This document shows, piece after piece, positions 46,501 to 59,179 of a stretch of 64,000 nt of DNA. Location: positions 4,612,340 through 4,676,339 of the forward strand of contig ML133420.1 of NCBI GenBank assembly GCA_003864495.1, written 5' to 3'. The notes under the pieces are model-generated. The model was given only the letters and a program-made list of their open reading frames with translations, was not told the origin of the DNA and ran no database searches. Source of the DNA: Nemopilema nomurai (Eukaryota; Cnidaria; Scyphozoa; Rhizostomeae; Rhizostomatidae). Both the position numbers and the translations under genes were made by a program. Position 1 is the stretch's first letter; each line of letters starts with the position of its first letter.

Positions 46501-49500
46501 TCAGGCCCTGATTGAAATAAAATTCTTTTTAAGACTCGGTATAGTCCTCTTCAATGCTCGCGCGGATGTTTTTGTCGTACGCGCGGAGATTGCCTCGTTT
46601 TCACTGCAAAAGTCAACGCGTCCGCGGGCCTAAATAAGCTTTCAAATCGCAAAATTGATTTCGAGTTGTTTTCGGATTATTCGTCGAATAACATCACAAT
46701 TTTCGCAGACTGACCGTTTTCTTCGCTGTTCTATCTGCTGGTTGTCATAAGAAGGCTGAGTTGTGTTTCAAAAGGCCATTTCCAGGACTGCCCTATATTA
46801 CGGCTAGAGAGCTGCCCTATATTACGGCTGCCCTATATTACGGCGCTCTTCACCACCCTTCACCACTCTTCATCTCCATTTTTCGATTACTTCACATTCT
46901 GAATCGATTACTTCAGCCGATTATAATACGGTACATAATGATACCATGTTTGAAGCTAGGAGAAGTTTTGAAAATGGAGAAAATCCCGTATAAACGAAGG
47001 TTACCATAATTTCCTTATCAAAGTTTCTAGCAGCAGTTTTCAAATCCCTCGACCTGTCAAGCCAATTATACTTGTTCTTCTTCCTGTGGTTTGTGTGCGA
47101 GTATGGCACATTCAAGGGTTGTTGTGCTTATTAGTCTTAAGCTGAGGTACTTGACCCGGGATACTTTGTTGGTAACATGATCCCGATGTGTATCTTGCAA
47201 GTGCGATCAGTAAAATCCCGTTTACTCCGGACTCGAAATTCCTCTACATACAGGTACGAAAAAGCTATTTGTACCCAAGGAACCAATCGAATGGCTCGAG
47301 AATTTGCACACGACCAGGGCAGATGTTGGGCAAACAAAGGGTGTCTCAAAATTTTTTATTTGCTCTGGTCCTTCTTTTATACCCAAATACAGCTGCGGGA
47401 GGGTAGAAAAATTGTTTGTCAATTTTTGACAGGGTATAGTTTTAAGAAGAGGAGGAATTTGAAAAATCTGAGACATACTTTGGTAGCTTAGGATCTGCAC
47501 TTTCTGCTGGTATAAGTCAGTTACCTCAAACGTAAGGGTACAAAATAGCTTTTGAAGGTGATACACTTTTTGAGCAATAAATTCGCATGGAATATAACAT
47601 TTAACATTATTTGCCAATAATTTTAATCTAGCTAGATACGCCATAATATTGTGCATCGAATGATATATAGTTTAGCCAGATTCCTTGAACAGTTTGGCCT
47701 TTAGGAAGGAAAACCAATTTTCGTGTTGAAAACGTTTGCCGTAACTTTAATTTGTGAAATATTCATGCCACATCCAGTTATTTTGTTTAATTCAAACAAA
47801 ATTTTCGTGTTGTGTTTTGATGTAAGCCAAAGGCTGTACTGTCGTGATTTAACATTTTACCCTATAAGAACATGATTGATTTCAACTAGCTTCGAAAATG
47901 GTAAAATATAAATGATACGATAATGATAATGAGAAAACAATTATTCGAGCCAGTTGCGATGCCTGTGTATCCTTCTCTATGAAAGTCTATTATTCGATGT
48001 GTCAATTGTATCTATTATTCGATGTGTCAATTGTGTCTATTATTCGATGTGTCAATTGTGTCTATTATTCGATGTTTGTGCAGCGTTGCACATCAATTGT
48101 CACACATCCGTCATAAGGCGATCAGGCGATTACATTTACAAATTTACAAGATCTCGTTTAAAACTTTACATTGCTTTTAATTTTTTCGGTTTGATTGAGC
48201 TTTTGTTGTTCTTTAAAGATGGAAGCTTCTTCACAAACGCCCAAAAACCATTCTTGTTGTCGTGCCTTTTCTGGCAACCTTTCCCTTCTAGTTTTTGTTC
48301 TGAGCCAATCAAGGGCTGCTTGTGATGGGTCAAAGGCTTCATGTTTTGCGAGACATGCAAATAGTTCTTGATTGTGCTAAAGGTGATAAACACCTCAGGG
48401 AGGGATAATAAAAAGTGATAAACATCTCAACCTAAAAGAACTCTTGCGACCAAGAAACCGTTTCTCCCCACTAATATTTTTTCCATGACCACTAATTGAA
48501 TTTCCAAGACCACTATTAGTGGCCAGGACCACTCCATATCGAGGCTGCACGAACGAGTAAAGACCACTGTGGTTGATAACAACGAAGTGCAAATAGTACA
48601 ATATCATTCTACTTTAATTTTATGGAATGGACAGAACTGGCAAAACCAACAGAACTATTATAATATGTAATGAACAGGGCTGGATCCAGCATTATTAGAA
48701 AGGGGGGGGGGGCGTAGGGATGACTTCTTTGTAAAATTGCGTAAAGCGTACATTGCGTGCCGAATACCCTAAAACAACTGGGGCTCTGGGATATGCAACA
48801 CCCCCAGCAAGTGTAGGGCAGGGGCCTGGTAGGGCACGGGGGTTCAGGGAGCGAAGCTCCAAAGAAGCTCCTGAGATTTTGCCATTCATGAGGCCTTGAA
48901 ATGGCTTAGAATCCTTAAATTTGTCCCAAAGATAATTTTTCAGCATAAGAAAAACACATGGAATCCTAGTGTCTCAGTGTCCAAGGCATTAGCAGACAAT
49001 GAGAGTCAACCAAGTTGTCTCATAAGCCACGCCATTTTTAGGTTTATAACAAGAATTAGCAAGCTAGGCCACAGCCCCAGCGCTTCTGCTAGCGACAGGC
49101 TGTATACAATCGGGTAACGTAAAGCCGAAGGAAATTTATATCATCTACTGTTTATCTTAACATTTTTCAATAAAACAAAAATATAAACATGAGCATGCAC
49201 TTAACAAGCAAGCCACGAGTATAACAATGAAAGTCTCAGTACAATATTTATTTAATCGCCTCCAAGGGGGTTGGTGAAGAGCATTCTCCTGGGTGTATAA
49301 ATATCGGTTATCTTCTCAAAATCTAACTTTATGTCTCTATGAACATACATTAAAACTGAGGCATTTAAACGAGGCTCGCTCATAGAGCTACGGTAGAGAT
49401 TCTTTTGTTTGCACAGAATTTGCTCTTTCCAAAGTTACGCTTTTTGCATGAAAGATGAGGAGGATACGCAGGCTCACAAATACGTTTGTAAAGAGCAAGT

Positions 49501-51457
49501 GCAGTTTTTCAAGTTCAAAAGGTTTTATCCTATTGAAGTCAGGGAAGATTATGCAATATAGAAAAAACTGAGTTATGCTTGTGCTCCATTGCGTTAGCAG
49601 GGGAGGGCCTGGCCTATCACCAACACCCTCAATCCATATCCTCAATAGAAAATAACTACGGCTCTGCAAAAATAGGGGGCGAAAATATGCCCCTTACTTA
49701 ACCACAATTTGTAAAGCCACATTATCTGCCAGATTGAGTGCTGACAAAAAAAAAATTGAATCTACAATCAGCAGAGTGTTCGGAGTTTAGATGGCATTCC
49801 TTGGTCTATTCTTTAAGACCTTTCACAACAAAATTGCATAAATTACAATGATAGTGGCTTTCATTTTTGCAATTAATAGAGAGTTTGCGATCTTTATGTC
49901 TACCAGAATACTGACTTGTTTTTGTTTTCGGAAAAAGGTAAAAAAATCACTAACCTAGCCAGACCCAACATTATAAGCTGACATATATTTCTTTCAATCT
50001 AAAAATCTTGCCATCATTACGATTCTCTTTCATTGTTAACCAACTTATTAAAGCACATTTCAAATCAAGTATGTTGAATTTAGAACAAGTTATAAAAGAA
50101 TCCAAGGCCTACTAAGAAAATCAACCCCAATTAATCAAGAACCTAAGATAATTTTTACACTAACGAAGATTGGAAATGTAATTAAGGCCAATCAATATTG
50201 CCGACAAACATGAAGAAACTTCATAACCCTATATCAGATATCATAGATATCATAGAACTTTTAAATGAAAAAGACGTGAGAGACAGTTACGGCCCAGACT
50301 GTAAGTTTGAATTCGGAAGTACTTTACAGCGGAACTATGTGCTGTAACCTCACAGCCTAATTGCAACAGTCCTCGCACTTCGACAATTTCCCTCCACTGC
50401 AAACCCTCCGTTCGTTTCCCGGCAAAATATCTAGCGCTTAAAAACCGCTGTACACTGTGCTTTGTGCCTGGTTGTTCATTGGTCAATTTCAACATTCAAT
50501 TCAATTTCATCCGACCTAAGAGCGCTTGTGCAAAAATAGGGCGATTGGGATTGGCCAAATCAGCAGTCCTATAACAATGGATGTAGACAAAAGAGGCTAC
50601 TCTCCACCTCCCCAACAATTTAGTCACATTTTTTCAAGCACCATGTGAGTCTGGTACACAGGTTAGCATCATTGGATTCTCGAAGCATTATCAATCTCTC
50701 ATCATTTTTGCGGAAAAGTCATGAAAATATCGCGTGTCTCTTCTCTTACTCTTCAACGTCAAACAATCCAAATTTGCCGTTTTTCCAGTGTCATGTAATA
50801 GAATTTCTTGGAAGCATGGAAGATAGTGGGGATCAGAGAAGGCAAAAAGGCCCTGTAGAGCTAGACTTGCTATTTTGTCGGAAAAACGAGCAAGGTATAA
50901 AACTGGTAAATTGGCTTACTGGTTTCGATATTCCTCGATTCTGCGATTCCCCGGTTCCCCCATTTCCCGATTCCCTATTCCCTGTTTTGGTAATAGCCTG
51001 CAAATAGCGAGATTATACCTAAAACAAAAGGATTTCTGGGGATTGTCAGATAAAACAATAAGATTTTCACAAACAATAAGATGTAAGAGGATTTCTTGGA
51101 GTGATTTGCCCCTCGCCCCAGACAGTAGTTTGAACTGTCTCGTTAAAAAGTGATTTGTCCGGCATATTTGATGGAAATGAAAGCTCGGTCTTCGTCATTT
51201 TCATTACCTACGTCATACAGGCAAAGTTAACAAAAACATATTTATCGCCCTTCTTACCACTGCCAAATCTACTCCATTTAGATTGTGAAAGTCTTTTATA
51301 TTTTCGCAATTAAGTTGATCACACTATGAAATTATAAGCTTTTTAATAATTTCGATGTGATGACAGAATGCCACCATTGTCTAGCTGGAGAAATGCTATG
51401 CGGACACTAGTATATATATACAAGAAGTGCAATTAAAAAAACAAGAAACAAAATAAG
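46501..51457. other. Gene-poor region with small repeats
   Basis: No coding motif recognised. Noted: three copies of CTGCCCTATATTACGGC near 46788-46845; a 25-bp repeat at 47986-48075; a run of G at 48702-48712 at the edge of a possible hAT-type MITE (CAGGGCTGGATCCAGC at about 48677); otherwise AT-rich sequence. Confidence 0.5.
47986..48075. repeat. 25-bp tandem repeat, about 3.5 copies
   Basis: Unit TCTATTATTCGATGTGTCAA followed by TTGTG, at 47986, 48011, 48036 and 48061 (last copy partial). Confidence 0.88.
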
Positions 51458-51513
51458 TGTAACGAAACTGATTCTGCGTTCAGGGTTCGGCAGGGAGACA
51501 TGTGAGAGAAAAG

Positions 51514-52798
51514 TGTAAAACCTCTTAAAAGGTGGGTTTCACAAACGTGAGTTCTTTGTTGGCAGAAATCCTCAAAAATACGGCAACGGCGGATAAGATC
51601 AAAATTCTCCTTTTTATGGCAATGATACGACTAACGGCTAACAGCAAGTTCGACAATAACGACACGGCTTCAACAGGCACGACAAATAGCGACAGAGCTC
51701 CTAGCAGTACAGCAAAACTTTCGACAAGACTACCCCTAACTTATGAAACAACCCTTTTTATAACCTGAGCGAACCTTAAAATAATAATTACGTAATACAA
51801 AAAACATCTTTACAGACGCTGATGCAATCACAGCGCAATGGTGCAAATGTCACGTGATACTGTCCGTAAGGGAACCCTGTGTCGTTACATAGCTCCCCCC
51901 TTTGAAATCAAGCCTCCTGGCTTGAACCAAACCTTGCGTCTTGTCTTTTCTATCAAACGACAACTTCCATGGCTTGGCATCACACTGGCCTGGTTTTGTG
52001 AGAAATTCATGTGCCACTGACGTCAGATGTTTGAAAACAGCTGAGAGCGGGGTTTGGAATATTTCCGCTTCGTCAATTTGTATTGTCTGACCCAACTGAC
52101 CTTTGACCGATATTGCAAGCTCCTTTGTTAGGTCTTCTAACTGGCGAAACAACTTGCACAGAGCAACGAAGGGATCAGTGGTGGTTTGGGTTGTCGTTCT
52201 CGTCTGCATTTCGGCTTCAAAAACTGGGTTCATTTTTGTATCCACATGAACAGGAGCTTTTTCTTGCAATGGTTGCTTCAACGGGCGTCTTCTGCAATAT
52301 TTGACCACGTGTCCCACTCTTTTGCAGTAATTGCAAATCGGCTGGTCGTCTGTGGTTCGCAGGTATCGATAAGTGCTCATCTTCTTTTCCTTCGGCTCGG
52401 CTATCCTCACACGGGGCACCAATGTAAAACCTCTTAAAAGGTGGGTTTCACAAACGTGAGTTCTTTGTTGGCAGAAATCCTCAAAAATACGGCAACGGCG
52501 GATAAGATCAAAATTCTCCTTTTTATGGCAATGATACGACTAACGGCTAACAGCAAGTTCGACAATAACGACACGGCTTCAACAGGCACGACAAATAGCG
52601 ACAGAGCTCCTAGCAGTACAGCAAAACTTTCGACAAGACTACCCCTAACTTATGAAACAACCCTTTTTATAACCTGAGCGAACCTTAAAATAATAATTAC
52701 GTAATACAAAAAACATCTTTACAGACGCTGATGCAATCACAGCGCAATGGTGCAAATGTCACGTGATACTGTCCGTAAGGGAACCCTGTGTCGTTACA
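51514..52798 (-). mobile_element. Non-autonomous LTR element with gag-like ORF only
   Basis: 1285 bp. Identical 376-bp LTRs at 51514-51889 and 52423-52798 (plus strand TGTAAAACC..GTTACA), flanked by AAAG (51510-51513 and 52799-52802). On the minus strand TTGGTGCCCCGTGTGAGG follows the 5' LTR and a G-rich tract (AAAGGGGGGAGC) precedes the 3' LTR. The 533-bp interior has no pol. Identical LTRs imply recent movement using enzymes supplied by another element. Confidence 0.92.
51850..52422 (-). CDS. gag-like zinc-knuckle protein of the non-autonomous LTR element
   Basis: 191 codons ending inside the 3' LTR. One CCHC knuckle, CNYCKRVGHVVKYC (about residues 30-43), follows a short basic N-terminus and is followed by a basic RRRPLKQP stretch, then an acidic and amphipathic region (FRQLEDLTKELAISV). 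No protease or capsid core was recognised. It could bind element RNA for packaging. The start shown (52422) abuts the LTR and is uncertain; MSTYRYLRTT is an alternative. Confidence 0.65.
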   Translation of the reverse strand: MVPRVRIAEPKEKKMSTYRYLRTTDDQPICNYCKRVGHVVKYCRRRPLKQPLQEKAPVHVDTKMNPVFEAEMQTRTTTQTTTDPFVALCKLFRQLEDLTKELAISVKGQLGQTIQIDEAEIFQTPLSAVFKHLTSVAHEFLTKPGQCDAKPWKLSFDRKDKTQGLVQARRLDFKGGSYVTTQGSLTDSIT

Positions 52799-53027
52799 AA
52801 AGGCAACGTGTTTCCTCGAGTGCTTCTTCCAAATCAACTGACTATTATTAAAACATTACAAATTTAAAGGAAAACAAACACAATAGGTACAGTTTAACAC
52901 AAAGCACGATAACTGTACTCAAACAAACATCACGTTATTCAGATTGGCAAACATATAACTCACGACAAATATGTAACTCACGACAAACGTATAACTCACG
53001 ACAAACGTATAACTTAGACAAATAAAA

Positions 53028-54267
53028 TCACGTATAACAAACGTATAACTCATATACTTTGTCTAAGCCGAGCTGGGCGAGGGTACTGCTGTTGACCCGG
53101 ACCACCCTCCCTTTGGGCAGGAAGCCTTTCCCCAAAAGTGATGTCCATGGATTCAGGAACAGGGTGGTAGAGGACCCCTTGTCGGCAGGTACAACACATT
53201 TATTTAAGTTGTTATGGTGAACTACCATAATTTTTCCTTCCTTGGATATGACCTGATAATTAATACCATTCCTAGAGAATACTTTATACGGACCAATCCA
53301 CCTTCTTCCAAACTTCCATGTTTTTGGGCGGTGCAGCCAGACAAAGGTACCAGGCACGAACGGAGACCACTGTCTATTGTGCGACGAATCATAATTAGCT
53401 GCTTGCTTTGCTCTACTAACTCTGAGATTTTTCTGAGCACTAGACTTAATGTTCCGAAGGGTCTTTCTAATTGACTGAGTGTACTCTGACTGACTACATG
53501 GGTTTAACAGGGGTATGTCTAAATCTAACTCAAGTGGAGTACGAGCCATGCGACCAAAAATCATTTCGTAGGGACTGAAACCTGTGGACTCATGGCAGGC
53601 TGTATTGTACGCAAAGAAAGCAAGACTTACCCAATTTTCCCAGTCATGGGGGTGATCCGACATAAAATAAGCAAGAATCCCCTGTATCGTCCTGTTTTGG
53701 CGTTCAACGAGGCCATCGCACTGGGGATGATAGGCTGTTGTGCGAGACTTATGTATGCCCATTAACCTACATACTTCCTGCATTATAAGGCTCTCAAAAT
53801 TCCGACCCTGGTCTGAGTGGATGATCGTTGGAGGCCCAAAACCGACTGAAAACTTGATTAACCAAAACCTCGGCAACAGTTTTGGCTTTTTGGTCCTTAG
53901 TAGGGAACACCTCACACCATCTAGTAAAATGGTCCATGACGACCAAAAGGTGCTTATTCCCTCTTGCAGTCTCTGGCAAAGGCCTCATATAATCCATTGC
54001 CCAGAAAACGAAGGGCTCATTTACTTCAATATTTTTCATTGGTGCCTTGTTGCAGTGAGAACGTTATTTAACTTGGGCACATGTTTCACATTTATTGACA
54101 AAGTCCCTAATATCAACTGTCATTTTAGGCCAGTAAAACCGATTACGAGCACGCATTAGTGATTTATTGACCCCTAGGTGACCAGAAAATGGTGAGGAAT
54201 GAATTCCCTGCAACACAGATGGAATCAAGGCTTTGGGGATCACAAAAGCATATTGTGGGAATGGCAA
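53028..54267 (-). pseudogene. Gypsy integrase (minus-strand element)
   Basis: Reading leftwards: H2C2 zinc-binding region at 54267-54064 (HSSPFSGHLGVNK, then CETCAQVK); catalytic core with WAMDYMRPLPETARGNKH, IIHSDQGRNFES and DGLVERQNRTIQ (D, D, E); then FAYNTACHESTGFSPYEMIF and a C-terminal domain with FGRRWIGPYKVF. One-base shifts occur near 54050 and at about 53850-53915. Confidence 0.85.
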
Positions 54268-54279
54268 ATGGATATCTGG

Positions 54280-55735
54280 CTATAACCCGTCCTGAAGGTA
54301 CAATTGATCCCAGCAATTCCACAAGGTACTCAAGGTTGTATTGTGTGCCCACACAAATGCAGGTGGTTTTGGAAACCCTTCTGATTTTAATTCCATCACC
54401 TTCCCTAAGTCAGGATCAGCTAACTGGGCATCAAGAAGATTGTTAGCTGGAGCGAGAGTTGTAGCACAGGCTGTAAAGGACCTAGTTTTACAATCTGAAT
54501 CTGGTTTACTCTCAGGCACAGAGGGAGATAAACGGAAGAGGGAATCAGCATTAGTGTGACTCGTACCTGGCCTATGCTTTATGCTAAAAGAAAACTCTTG
54601 CAAATCCATAACCCAGCGGCCTAAACGTCCTTTTGGTTCCAAAGAATGAAGCCATCGAAGTGCACTATGATCAGTGACTAACAAGAAAGTGGACCCAAGC
54701 AAGTAAACACGAAATTGATTGACAGCAAAAACAACTACTAAAGCCTCCTTTTCTGTGAAGGAATAATTCTTTTCCCTGTCAGTAAGGGATCTGCTAGCAT
54801 AAGCGATAACATGCTCTTTGCCGAACTGGTCCTTCTGAGTGAGAACAGCTCCCAATCCGAAATCAGAAGCGTCAGTTTGTAAAATAAACTGCTTATTTAA
54901 TTGTGGATATGCTAACACAGGGGCTTTACATAACAAGGTCTTAAGAGTGTGAAAAGCATGTTGATGCCGTGGTTCCCAGACAAATTTAGTCATCTTCTTG
55001 GTGAGGTCAACCAAAGGTGATGCAATAGTGGCAAATCCTGGGATAAACCGACGGTAATAGCCTCCCAAGCCCAAAAATGTCCTAACTTGTTCTACATTTT
55101 TGGATTCTTGTAATAAAGAAACTGCTTCAATTTTAGCAGGATCCGTGTGGACACCTTTCGAAGAAACAATATGGCCCAGAAAAAGGACTTGATCAGCTGC
55201 AAAAGTACATTTAGATGCCTTAACCCGTAAATTATGTGTTCCAAACCTAGATAACACAGTAGACAGTCGCTCACATTGCTGTTGTATGCTATTTGAGGGT
55301 ATGATAATATCATCAAAATAGCATAAATAGGTATCATATGTCAGGCCAGATAATACGATTTCAATGGCTCGTTGGAAGGTTGCTGGCCCCCCTGTGACTC
55401 CAAAGGGAAGTCGTACAAACTCCCACAATCCGGCAGGGGTTACGAAGGCTGTCTTTTCTTGGTCCTTGGGGTCGACTGAAATTTGCCAATACCCAGACCG
55501 TAAATCTAGGGTGCTGAAATAGTGCGAGCCCTGTAATGCATCTAGAAAATCGTCTATTCTGGGAAGAGGGTCAGCATCTTTCTTAGTGACCAGGTTTAAT
55601 TTGCGTTAGTCCACGTAGAAGCGATATTTGCCATCCTTCTTCTTAACGAGGACTATGAGAGAAGCCCAAGGGCTAGAACTTGGTCTAATAACCCCTTGCT
55701 CGAGCATATCGTTAACCTGGGACCGAGGAAGCTAT
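54280..55735 (-). pseudogene. Gypsy reverse transcriptase and RNase H (minus-strand element)
   Basis: RT begins at about 55735 (SSSPWASLIVLVKKKDGKYR) and has an in-frame TAA at about 55609 where related elements have a codon in VDYRKLN. It continues FSTLDLRSGYWQISV, FVRLPFGVTGGPATFQRAIE and the catalytic YFDDII. RNase H has LQTDASDFGLGAVLTQ, YSFTEKEALVVVFAV and HRPGTSHTNADSL. The frame from 55428 to 54280 is open over 382 codons. Confidence 0.87.
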
Positions 55736-56006
55736 TTCGACAAGGGGACAAAATTCGCTGACTTTTTGTCCAGCCTGCAATTCAATGTCAACATTAGATG
55801 TATTCGTCAAACGTACAAAAACAGTTCTGCCATCAGCTTGACAGACCGAATATGCTGCAAAAATACTGGCTGACAAGTTAACAGCGTCTGATATGGGCGA
55901 TATCATTCCTAACTGCTCCTTACTACTCTTAGGAACATGGCAATTAACTAGTACTTCACTGCGACCTAGCACGCAAATTGAGGATATTATAGATACTGGA
56001 ACTGAA

Positions 56007-56558
56007 CTACGGTATCACAGACTGAACAAGAGCACAAGGCAAATTCATGACAGAACTGGTTGCTTTGGAAGTGGAAGGCTGGTTGGCAAACTGAGAGTCG
56101 TGCGGAGTTAAGGAAAGGGATCCATGAGGACCTAGTAACGAACAACTCCCATCAGAACAGACAGACCTACTAAGGCCATGTGAGGTTATAAAATCCCAAC
56201 CTAAAACACATTCAAGAGAATGAAAGAGATTGGAAGAGACAAGAAAATTACAATTATAAGTGACAGCATGGCTACTAGGAAATGACAATTCAAGTTATGT
56301 TGTACCCGCAACAGGCAAAGATTGGCCAGTAATGCTTATACATAAGGGACTGTTTTGGACAAGCACTGGCCTAGGCCGAAGTTTTTCGACCACAGCTGAG
56401 CTAATAAACGACTTCATGGACCCAGTATCAATCAAAGCATGGACATCTACTCCACCTACAGCACATCTTACAACGGGTTGCTCGGAGGATGAGACGAAAA
56501 GGGATAAGGGGGAAACAAGCGAGAATTTTTGGAGGTGACCTTCAACCCAGCCCTTCAT
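56007..56558 (-). pseudogene. Gypsy aspartic protease region
   Basis: VRCAVGGVDVHALIDTGSMK carries the DTGS active site; the flap region and connection to RT follow to about 56007 with a one-base shift at about 56290. ECVLGWDFITSHG matches the usual second conserved block of these proteases. Confidence 0.78.
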
Positions 56559-56592
56559 TGAGGCACCCCGTTGAAGTTTAAAGAATTGTGAC

Positions 56593-57586
56593 TTACGATA
56601 CCACGATTAGTTGGCTGTGGGAATGGTGTATTCTGTGCAGAAGTGTATCTTGATGGTGGTACCGGCGTTTGGGTACGTCCAGTGGGTCGACCTGGAAACG
56701 GCTGCATGCGGGGGTAATCCTGAGCTGTGTGGCCCATACCACAACAAATACGGCATTGAGGGTGTAGCCAAGGACAGGACGCACGGAAATGACCAGGCTG
56801 CTGGCAATGAAAATAGCATCGCTGGTTCTGTTTTCGGGTTCCAAATCCTTCCACCGCTGGACATTTGACGGACGGTCGGAGCGGTTCACGAAGAATGGTG
56901 GTTGCTGTTCTTGCTTGATGTCCTCCACGGCGGTCTGCAACTAGGATTGCTGCGTGGTCAACGCAGTAACAGCGGCGGTCAATTGAACGATCGCTGATTG
57001 GTAGGGGCCCTGGGTGGAATCGGCAGGAGTGGTCGCAAAAGCAAGTGACAGTGTGGAGCGGGGACGTGTGGGGTAGAAACGGTGCATCTCCTCCAAAGTC
57101 GGGGTGGGGTTGTTTTCCAATAATTTCATTCGACCATCAGGAGGTAAACCCTTCATGAATTGGCGAGCCAACAACGCCTGCTTTGCATCATCGCCAAAGT
57201 CAGGATCTGCTTTGTAGAGCAACTCTTGTCAACTCATGCAGGAACAACGAAGGGTCCTCTTCAGGGTGCAGATGTCGAGCGTCAAACTGCGAAAAATACT
57301 GCTCACGTGCAACCAACGGACATAAATGACGGCGTAAACTAGATGTCAAATGAGCATAAGTATCGATGTCTTCGGCAGCCAAAGTGTGAAAGAAACTGGA
57401 TGCTTGGCCACGAAGAAAAGCTGGAAGTTTGCGAAGTCGCTCGGCATCATTCCACCCGTTGGCAGTCGCACAAACGTCGAAATCACGTACCCAAGAATTG
57501 AAATCACCAGCATCAAACTTATCGGGAAACACAGAAACTGAAGCAGCCATCGCCTCACTCAAGTAACCCTGTTCCTCTGTCACCAA
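56593..57586 (-). pseudogene. Gypsy gag with zinc knuckles (minus-strand element)
   Basis: N-terminal frame 57586-57200 (FPDKFDAGDFNSWVRDFDVC, LPAFLRGQASSFFHTL), a shift, then 57222-56941 (ALLARQFMKGLPPDGRM), a TAG, and a further frame with CYFHCQQPGHFRASC (good CCHC) and CRICCGMGHTAQDY, whose fourth ligand is Tyr rather than Cys. Gag packages element RNA. Three frame breaks. Confidence 0.8.
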
Positions 57587-57792
57587 AATGTAATGAAACT
57601 GACTCTGCGTTCAGAGTTCGGCAGGGAGACGAGTGAGAAAAAAGGCAACGTGTTTCCTCGAGTGCTTCTTCCAAATCAACTGACTATTATTAAAACATTA
57701 CAAATTTAAAGGAAAACAACCACAATATGAAGCCGGTACAGTTTAACACAAAGCACGATAACTGTACTCAAACAAACATCACGTTATTCAGA

Positions 57793-58153
57793 TATATGTT
57801 GTGTTGTTTATTGTTTTATGTATTGTTTTAGTTTTGTTGTTGTTGTTGTTTTCGCGCCTTTATGTAGATTAGTTAGGCGTGGGTTTAGGAGCTTGGAGGA
57901 AGTGAGAAGAGATCGAATTTTGGTAGTTGCTAGTTCGATTTTAGCTGAAGCTGAGTTGTCGTGGATTTAGAATTTCCAATATTGTAGAACTCGATGGATT
58001 TTGTCATGACCGCTATTTCACTTACTCGCTGATTTGTAAATATGGTAAATATCGCTGTTACCTCGCCGTTTTATTTCTTGTCGCCTGTTTCGTGTTCGCC
58101 ATTTCATTTCAAGGACAAGGATCGATTACCATTACACTAGAGGACTGGATTAA
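57793..58153. other. Insertion inside the 5' LTR of the minus-strand Gypsy
   Basis: The left LTR runs from ATTCAGAT straight to a TAACTCACGACA repeat. The right LTR has about 360 bp in between, rich in T/G runs, with no TIRs and no coding content recognised. It is either an insertion here or a deletion in the left LTR. Confidence 0.5.
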
Positions 58154-58199
58154 TATAACATATAACTCACGACAAACGTATAACTCACGACATGCAAAT

Positions 58200-59040
58200 C
58201 CATATCACTACATAAGAAACACGTGGAACTGAAATTATTCGAAAAAATAAGAAAACGCCAGTCTGAAATTGGGGTTAAGTGTTTTTATAAAAAAAATGTG
58301 TATTTTAAATTGTGAATACACAACTTTCCGTTTCTTCGAATGCTAAACTAATGCCTGTTTATATACCTTCCCTACAGAAAGTTCTAGCTAAGAATTGCTG
58401 ATTAATAATGACTTATTTTACGTAATATTACGAAATGACTAAATATACCCCTTAGAGGATGTTCTCGATAACCCCCCAAGGTTCTAGAAAGTTGTAAACG
58501 AAAACGAGCATTTATTCATTTTCAGTTTTTTGTAAATAAAAACTTCTGTTGTTAGGAAACTATTTTTTGGCCTTTTGATAGCATGTAGGGCTGCAATCAA
58601 TTCCTTTATGATCGTTGTTTGCAATGATGCTATCTTTGGGACCCTTTTCAGGCGAAACCGCCAGCAGTGAAATGAATATTGCTAATTATAAATCTTTGGA
58701 CTGCATCGGTCAACCGATGCACAACGCTGATTTATCTTCACTCAGAGGTCTGGGGACCAATGCACTTTGCATATCCTTTGTTAAGAACAATTGAGCTGTC
58801 AAAGCCTTGATGGTTGACACCGATGCACTAATCAAAATGGTTGCGCAAGATTTGTTGGCTTCGGTTGTTAATTACATACATATGACGATGGCTAAAAGGT
58901 TGGAAAGGCATGGTGGAAAATGAAATGGGGCTGAAACTGCGCGAGTATGGCAAGAAATGGCTCAGGAAAATGGGGGTATGACAGGGTGTGGTGAAAAATT
59001 AATTTTATTGCACGAGGAGCTGCATCAGTCGGAAAAGCGA
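58200..59040. other. No gene seen
   Basis: A non-coding stretch right of the Gypsy element with no motif recognised. Confidence 0.4.
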
Positions 59041-59049
59041 TTTGTCGTA

Positions 59050-59176
59050 GCTGTGCGGCCGTACAACGTGTAGAAATAAAATAATTTGAATCTGTTGGAA
59101 ATTTAAATTTAATAAGCTTATCTGGTATCCATGATTTATTATCACATGGGCCAACGCAACAAATTTGATTTGGCAT
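59050..59176 (-). CDS. Possible first exon of a Cys-rich zinc-finger (THAP-like) protein
   Basis: Starts MPNQICCVGPCDNKSWIPDK followed by LIKFKFPTD. The C-C-x3-C start and the FPTD end resemble N-terminal exons of THAP-like proteins. Only about 40 codons make sense and no partner exon was found, so certainty is low. Confidence 0.28.
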
Positions 59177-59179
59177 GAT

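Larger units (their letters stand above)
51458..58192 (-). mobile_element. Minus-strand Gypsy element, 3' LTR split by a second LTR element
   Basis: The 5' LTR (right) starts on the plus strand as TGTAATGAAACTGACTCTGC at 57589 and extends to about 58192. The 3' LTR (left) is in two pieces, 51458-51513 (TGTAACGAAACTGATTCTGC) and 52799 to about 53001, separated by the insertion at 51514-52798. The primer-binding-like sequence next to the 5' LTR reads TTTTGGTGACAGAGGAAC on the minus strand. Both LTRs contain CTCACGACAAACGTATAA subrepeats that blur the inner border. The right LTR also contains about 360 bp (about 57793-58153) absent from the left. No target duplication was recognised. Confidence 0.85.

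Noticed and set aside
48670..48950. CAGGGCTGGATCCAGC with a G-rich interior as a complete hAT MITE
   Set aside because: No matching right terminus or 8-bp duplication was found.
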